Assembly (NCBI GenBank): GCA_003996215.1
Contig: QJPP01001948.1
Coordinates: forward strand, 1-64,000
Source: Jaltomata sinuosa
Lineage: Eukaryota; Streptophyta; Magnoliopsida; Solanales; Solanaceae
Reading direction: 5' to 3'
DNA length: 64,000 nt
Positions within the stretch are counted from its first letter, which is position 1, and every line of letters starts with the position of its first letter. Below, one piece after another: positions 58,160 through 64,000 of this stretch. Below the pieces are notes generated by a model, which did not search any database, was not told the origin of the DNA, and saw nothing but the letters and a program-made list of their open reading frames with translations. A program made the position numbers and the translations under genes.

Positions 58160-59655
58160 TGATAAGTCGGTAATCTACCAACTTATTGAGCCTATATCCA
58201 TGAATTATTGCTATGTTTTGAATAGATTTAGAGGTTCTTATGGCCATTATTAATGTCTATGCAGGCACTTTTGATAAATGATGATAAACAAGGAAATGAA
58301 CCCAAAAATAGCTAAAAAGGAGTGAAGTGTGAAGTGTCAGAAAATCTGAAGATTCTGACTGAAGGTGCAGCGGCCGTGTGACACGCACAAGCCGAGGTGC
58401 GAACTGCACCTCCTCCGCACAAAGCTGCAAAAGTCCTGAAGATTCTGTTAAGGGGTGTGGTCGCTGTGCGACGAGCACATACTAAGGTGCGAACCACACC
58501 CCCGTGGCATGGAGCTCCCAAAGATAGCTGAAGTCACTGGTTCACTTGAAGGCAATGTGCAACGCGCATATCACAAGGTGCGAACCACACGTCGTGCCAC
58601 ACACCTCCCGAAGGGCAATGTTGTCCTAATTTTTAGTGACGTTTTGGGAAACTATAAAAGGCCTATTCAAGCATAATTGTAAATAACTTCTATCATTCTG
58701 AATATTTTGAAGAGTTTTTTGCTTGGAGACTAAGTTTTTCACCTTCATTGAGAAGAGGGTTTCAATCTAATTCTCTTGGTTAACACTTGTGTGCTCAAAT
58801 TGAATCTAGAACTTGAGATTTAGCTCTAATGGAGGAGATTTTGAATTACCCAGCTGGTATCTCTTTCTCTCTTGCTATGAGTGGCTAATTTCTCTTGTCT
58901 AGGGGTGTATTGATGATGGGTTCTTAACAAATGGGTATGGGTGTTATGTATTCTTTCTTATAATTGCTTAATTGACATGGGTCTAGTAATTTTACCAAGT
59001 TTTAATCCTAAAATTGGTGGTTGCAAATATTAATTTTCGTTACTTGACTATGTGATTGCTTGATAAAGGGTTTCATGGTTTCAGATATGGAATTACAAGT
59101 GGGAACTTAGGATTCCACTCAGTTTGAGGCTAGAGATAGCTCTTATCGATGGAATTACCCATTTAAGGGTCTAAGCTAGAGATAGTGTGACCTCCCCAAG
59201 CTTAGATTGGTTGTTGTTTATTGATCAAACCGATGATGCTCTAACCGATATCGTAGGATATAAGATTGTTGATCGAGAGATAAACAATTCTTACCCATGA
59301 CCAATGCTACTTATGTTATAAAGCAAGAATAAGTATGAAATAATCACCCTATCCCATAACTAAATCCCCATCGGATATGCATCCCTAGTCATCTAATCAA
59401 ATTGGTACACCTGCTTTAGTTTTATTGCTTTTTAATTAAATTGCGATTGTAGTGACAACATCCCAATTCCCCCCATCCTTTTACTTGTTATTTTGAGCAT
59501 TTACTCTCACTTTGAACTCAATCCAATACAATCTCTATTTAGCTACTCCAAGTCCCTTGGGTATGACCCCGATACTCGTTGGGATTATAAATTTTGTTTT
59601 GTTGCACGATCATCGTGACCTCCTACTTTGTAGAGCACAATTTGAGCGTTCATCA
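58160..59655 (+). repeat. E3 3' LTR (1496 bp)
   Basis: TGATAAGTCGG to GTTCATCA, with TGAAA after it. GTGCG/CGCAC block at about 58365..58605, less decayed than in the 5' LTR. Confidence 0.95.
58653..58660 (+). promoter_or_regulatory. TATA box of E3 3' LTR
   Basis: TATAAAAG in GGGAAACTATAAAAGGCC, about 50 bp after the GTGCG/CGCAC block. Confidence 0.78.
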
Positions 59656-59660
59656 TGAAA
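59656..59660. repeat. E3 target-site duplication, right (TGAAA)
   Basis: Matches 39297..39301; the C1 RT gene resumes here. Confidence 0.95.
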
Positions 59661-59924
59661 CCCTTATCAAGTAGATCCTTAAACTGATCCTTTAACTCAT
59701 TAAGTTCTGTGGAAGCCATTCTATTGGGAGGAATAGAGATAGGATTCATATCAGGAAGAAGATCTATCCTAAAGTCGATTTCCCGCTCGGGAGGGACTCC
59801 GGGCAAATCTTCTTGAAACACTTCTGGGAACTCATTCACAACAAGAATAGACTGAAGGGATGGGGTTTTGGACTCCGTGTCCATAACCCAAACTATATGA
59901 TAAACATAACCCTTCAAGAATCAT
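59656..59924 (-). pseudogene. C1 pol: start of RT, separated from the rest by E3
   Basis: The minus strand encodes GYVYHIVWV, EFPEVFQEDLPGVPPEREIDF, RIDLLPDMNPISIPPNRM and LKDQFKDLLDKGF. This is the N-terminal RT region that in D1 precedes GAPVLFV, and it joins C1 at 39301. Upstream of about 59924 homology stops, so protease and gag of C1 are missing. There are no stops within this piece. Confidence 0.9.
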
Positions 59925-61972
59925 TATTTAACACACCAATTCACAAGTAGATATGATTTATCAATTTCATCAATTACAGCATGTTAGAAGACCAATCCCC
60001 GGCTTATTCAAGTAAGCATTATCAAGGCATATTCATTGAATGTAAGTACTCATTTTAGGAGTGCACATTCAATCCAATGGATTCTAAACTCTAGTTGAAG
60101 TCATACACCTTTATACCTTTTACTTTATAACACTTAGCCTAACTTAACCTTAGGCTCTTAAATTATGTGACCGCCGCCTCATACCATAATCAGTTCTCAT
60201 CACTAACCTTAAGCAAGATTATCTTGTATACCAAACACACATAATACCAAGTTTACCCTTTTATGGTAATTAGGCTGAATCACTGGATTATAAGCTCACA
60301 CAATCTCCTTATCATCTATAAACACATAATTCACATTACAATGCACCATAGAGTCATACAAACACAAAACTCCCATCAAGGATTCATATCATAACATATC
60401 AACACATAATTAGGTCCTTATTACATTAATCATATGTTTTATCCATCCAAACTCCGTGCCCACAAGCCTAAGCATGATTTCTCTTGTCAAATCAATATTA
60501 TAATTATGCTTTCTAACCACAGTCTACTGCTCATAAATCTAACCTACTTGGCCGCCAAGCTGATGCTATGGAGTGCACTATTATGCGGTTGCCCTGCCTT
60601 TTCTTGCTGCTCAACTGGATCTCAATTTAACAATAGTAATAAAATACTAATTCAACCATTGTTCTACCAATTCTAGGCATATAACCTAACTTTCATTGAT
60701 CTTAACCCAAGCTCATGTCTAAACTTGTAATTCCACAGTTTTCTACCCTTTAATCTACTCACAACCTCTATATCTTGGAATGGTTAGATCAAACTCTAGT
60801 CCCAAGGACATAATCTATCAACACTAACTCAAATTCAAGGGACTTCAACCTATTAATTCACTTTACACCAGAAAATTCCACCTAGGTTAACTTTTTACCC
60901 CCACCATGATCAATATAATATCATTCTTAGGATTTTAGAATTAAATGAGTATTAGATTGATGGAAGAACTTACCTTGAAGGAGGAAATCAATAGAAAATT
61001 GAAGAACTTACCCCTCGCTTGCCCTAGCCTAATGTTGAACGAGTTTGGAGAGTAAAATAATATTTTAGGCCTGAAAACTGTATTTAACTATACGTAGCCC
61101 GATATAGCACCCCACTATAGTGGCCTAATCCCGTTATAGAGGCCTCATCTTTTTAGCATGGATAGTCTTTGGTTAGAAGGTAATAACATCGTACTCTAAA
61201 AATGGATAAATAAACGGTTGGTAGCATTAGAAAGAAGACTCAGATAGTTTTAATTTGGTGGGTATTAGGCCCTATAACTCCTTATATTCTAGGAGAAGTG
61301 CTCGTTTGAAGTTAACATTAGTTTAAACTTAGCCCAAAACTAAATCGGTAAGGACACTTTCAACTTAACTTTGTGTTAGGGGCATTATATGACCTTAATT
61401 CATAACTAATGCACTCACATACCAAGGAATTAATCCTAACCCTATGACGAATAAGATTTGAATACCTTTATGACAGATAATTTTAGTAATGATGGAACAG
61501 GTCATTACAATAGATACTAATTTATCCATCGTTTATCCCCGAATGATCACCATTAGCAAAAAATAGTACGAGTTAAGCATTGAACCTTAAAAACCATACC
61601 ACAGCAACACGTTTACAGACATATGTGAACCACCAAAAATTTAGTTCCCTCGGTGTATTAAAACTCAAGCCAAAACTTATTGCTTTTCCTCCCCATCATG
61701 GAATATTCCTTCCTTCTAGTTGCACGAAACTAATTAGAGCAACCCTTTCCTCGAGCACCCAAGTAATTTGGGGAATCATCAATATACCGGAATGAAAAGA
61801 TATCAAACATCATACACAATAATAATTGTCTGTGCTGCGAGGGACTGGGTCTCTCTATAGTGGATGAGGGCCACTATAGCAGAAGCCAATAGTTTACCGG
61901 GGTGAGAATTGGTTTCTTGCCTATTTCCCCCTCTTTCACTTGAGAAACTCCCTTAGAGATTAAGCACCTAAT

Positions 61973-62168
61973 GAGGCAAACAATTAAGCCCAGTTTAACT
62001 CAAGAAACCAACACATATATCAAGTAAACAGTTAAGTTCGGTTCAACTCAAAGAACCAACAATGTACATCAAGTAAGCAATTATGCCCGGTTTAACACAA
62101 GGAACCAAAAATGTACATGAAGTAAACAGTTAAGCCCGGTTCAACTCAAGGAACTAACATGTACATCA
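61973..62168. repeat. 49-bp tandem repeat, about 4 copies
   Basis: AAGTAAACAGTTAAG-like words at about 61975, 62022, 62071 and 62120, each followed by CCCGGTTCAACTCAAGGAACC-like sequence. Confidence 0.9.
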
Positions 62169-62390
62169 AGGTATTCCCATCTTGTAGGCATGGTCTGCCT
62201 AGCTTGAAGGTGCAATAATGTAATCTAATTGTTGCCTCGTAGGAACAACCTGCCCATCCCATAGGTATGGTCTGTTTAGACCAAAGGTAAAGTAATATAA
62301 TGTAATTGCTTCCCTTTAGGTATAGACTACGCATCCCATAGGTATGGTCTACCCATCCTGTAGGCATGATTAACCAGAATATATGCTCAA
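62169..62390. repeat. Degenerate repeat of CCCATAGGTATGGTCT
   Basis: The word or a variant occurs near 62181, 62258, 62335 and 62357, with TAATGTAATTG-like words between. Two to three units of roughly 80 bp. Confidence 0.65.
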
Positions 62391-62889
62391 AACCCCTACA
62401 GTGTTAGTATCGGTAGAGGCCAAAACAAGCTCATAGGTGGAAGCAAGACGATAAAAAAATAGAATAATATTAGGTAATCACAGGTGACCTCAATACAATC
62501 ATAACATGCTCTTCTAGTCCACTAAGTAAGGAATAGAATGATGCTAATAGTCACTCTACCATGTTGTGAGGCAAAACTCAATACTATAAGGGCAAAAGTC
62601 GAATAACAATATTACACATGCTATACAAGCTTTGACTTAAAGGTCATGCCAGAAAGTAAAAAGAAAGCCTTAACATACCTTTCAACTAAAGCCCCAATGG
62701 TGTTTCTATGAATCTTGACCAACAAAATATAATGCAACAAATGTGAGAATCAACAAGGCTGCAAGAACGAGCCATAACCCATCGATATGGCATCAATATC
62801 ACACTCGCGACCAGCCAAGTCCAAATCATAAAATGAGGCTACTAACAATAATAAACAGTAGATAAATTAAACAACAACATGCTAACCAC

Positions 62890-64000
62890 ATCTCAAAGAA
62901 GTGACAAGGAGTTTGTCAACTTGAGACCGGGATCCATGATTGTGCAGGAGTATAGGTTGAGGTTCACACAGCTTTCTAGGTATGCTCCTGCTATGGTGGC
63001 TGACCCAAAGGATCAGATGAGCAAGTATATCTATGGAGTATCACGTTTGGTAAAGAAGGAGTGTAGATCTACTATGTTGTTGAGAGCTATGAGTATCTCT
63101 AGACTTATGACTCATGCTCACCAGATCGAGGGAGAAAAGCTTAGGGAGATGGCTAAGGAGAATAAAAGAATCAGATCTGAGGGTTCGGGATTTAGCCATC
63201 AGAAGTCTGAAGGTGGGCATCGATCTTCCTTCTAGAAGAGGTCATCAGGACCTGTGCATTCTACTGCTAGTGCTCTTTCTCAGGCCTCTAGTCCTCATCA
63301 TGATCATTCTGGTAGATGTGCAAGCTTTTATTCTCAGGGGTATGATGGAAAGGGGCCTTCCTACCCTATTTGTACCAAGTGTGGAAAGGATCATCCCATT
63401 GAGTGTCTTGCCGGTAGAGAGGGTTGTTATAGATGTGGTCTGGTTGGTCACAAGATTCAAGATTGACCTTCAACTAAGAAGGGATAGGGTGGTAGCAGGA
63501 CTCAATCTACCCCAGCAGCTCTAGGAGGTCGACCAGCCCAGCAGGGCACTGCTTTTAGTTCTGGTAGTTAGCGCCAGAACCGTCTTTATGCCATGTCCTC
63601 TCGATAGGACTAGGAGAGTTCACTAGATGTCGTTACTGGTATGTTGAAAGTCTTCTCTAAAGATGTGTATGCTTTATTGGACCACGGTGCCTCCTTATCT
63701 TTTGTGACCCCTTATGTAGCATGCAAATTCGAAATTCATCCAGAATTGCTTTCAGAACCCTTTTATGTTTCTACTCCTGTTGGTGAGTCAGTCCTAGCCA
63801 AAAGAATCTACCAAAATTTCCCTATCTCAGTCCTTCATAGTCACTTCAGCGGATCTAGTAGAGTTGGAGATGACTGATTTTGATGTTATTCTTGGTATGG
63901 ATTGGTTGTATGCTTATTATGCCTCAGTTGATTGTCGTACTAGAGTTGTCAGTTTCAAATTTCAAAATGAACTTGTCATAGATTCACAAGGTAGTCCTCC
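62890..64000 (+). pseudogene. F1: gypsy gag C-terminal part and protease, truncated at both ends
   Basis: The 5' end is a truncation: homology to gag starts abruptly near KEFVNLRPGSMIVQEYRLRF. Next come LSRYAPAMVADPKDQMSKYIYGVS, a basic linker with stops, CTKCGKDHPIECL, and a zinc knuckle CYRCGLVGHKIQD (63426..63464) whose final Cys codon is now TGA. Protease follows with the active-site-like LLDHGASLSFVTPYVA and FYVSTPVGESVLAKR. A frameshift near 63840 leads into VELEMTDFDVILGMDWL, the usual end of protease, and pol would continue beyond the window. It resembles the D1 gag-protease in layout but is a separate element. Confidence 0.88.

Larger units (their letters stand above)
39302..59655 (+). 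mobile_element. E3: Athila-type element without RT/RH/integrase, carrying nested D1 (20.4 kb in all)
   Basis: LTRs of 1487 and 1496 bp start TGATAAG and end TTCATCA, with TGAAA duplications in C1. Without D1 the element is about 11.1 kb. Order: LTR, primer site, gag (split by D1), protease, deletion of RT-RNase H-integrase, spacer, Transposase_32 ORF, 3' noncoding region, purine tract, LTR. It retains protease, unlike E1 and E2, and its env-position ORF is a clearly different subtype. The LTRs differ from each other by roughly a tenth over the first few hundred bases, so E3 is older than E2. Confidence 0.93.
59925..62889. other. X: LTR-like noncoding sequence between two truncated gypsy fragments
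   Basis: About 3 kb with no convincing gene. It is LTR-like in style. Short palindrome words occur near 61085..61165 and 61845..61885 (CACTATAGTGG and related). There is a leader-like stretch with a minus-strand CAAGGTAAGT (60968..60977), and tandem repeats at 61973..62390. No TG...CA ends, duplication, primer site or purine tract was found. If it is an LTR, the minus strand is the likely sense. Confidence 0.5.

Overview
The window reads as gene-poor nuclear DNA of a flowering plant, most likely a member of the nightshade family. That placement comes from the style of the retrotransposons and is an inference. I found no intact gene, no host exon I can support, no RNA gene and no CRISPR array. 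Almost every base belongs to LTR retrotransposons of the Ty3/gypsy type, many of them nested. I name them A1, A2, B1, B2, C1, C2, D1, E1-E3, F1 and X.

Layout from left to right. A1 (1..6468, minus) is a chromodomain-type element whose 3' LTR runs off the left edge; it sits inside the gag of an older element, B1 (6469..7746, minus). A2 (7747..10355) is a lone LTR of the A family. C2 (10356..11461) is half an LTR of the C family. E1 (11462..20990, minus) is an Athila-type element. B2 (20991..21676 plus 31477..33587, plus strand) is a decayed gypsy pol and LTR, split by E2 (21677..31476, minus; 5-bp duplication GACAT). About 600 bp of unassigned sequence follows (33588..34186). C1 (34187..39301 plus 59656..59924, minus) is a chromodomain element whose RT gene was split by E3 (39302..59655, plus; duplication TGAAA). 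E3 was in turn split in its gag by D1 (41748..51043, plus; duplication GTGAA). X (59925..62889) is LTR-like, without recognised ends. F1 (62890..64000, plus) is a gag-protease fragment leaving the window.

The most interesting material is the E family. All three copies carry Athila-type LTRs of about 1.5 kb, an Athila-type primer-binding site, a gag gene, and a large ORF in the env position with the domain known as putative plant transposon protein (Transposase_32). None has reverse transcriptase, RNase H or integrase. They therefore look like a non-autonomous lineage that kept gag and the extra ORF and depends on pol supplied in trans. Two deletion types occur: E1 and E2 share one junction inside gag, while E3 keeps the protease. 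Each copy also carries a 33-bp motif three times, two upstream and one downstream of the extra ORF. Blocks of short GTGCG/CGCAC words lie just upstream of the LTR TATA box, upstream of a pyrimidine-rich leader, and just before the extra ORF. In E3 that leader ends in a good splice donor, with a possible acceptor 5 bases before the ORF's ATG.

Gene function. The A, C and D elements once encoded Gag, protease, RT, RNase H, integrase and a C-terminal chromodomain, which in this clade is thought to steer integration to heterochromatin. All are broken by stops, frameshifts or insertions. The stops are mostly TAG at former CAG or TGG codons, as expected from long-term cytosine methylation and deamination.
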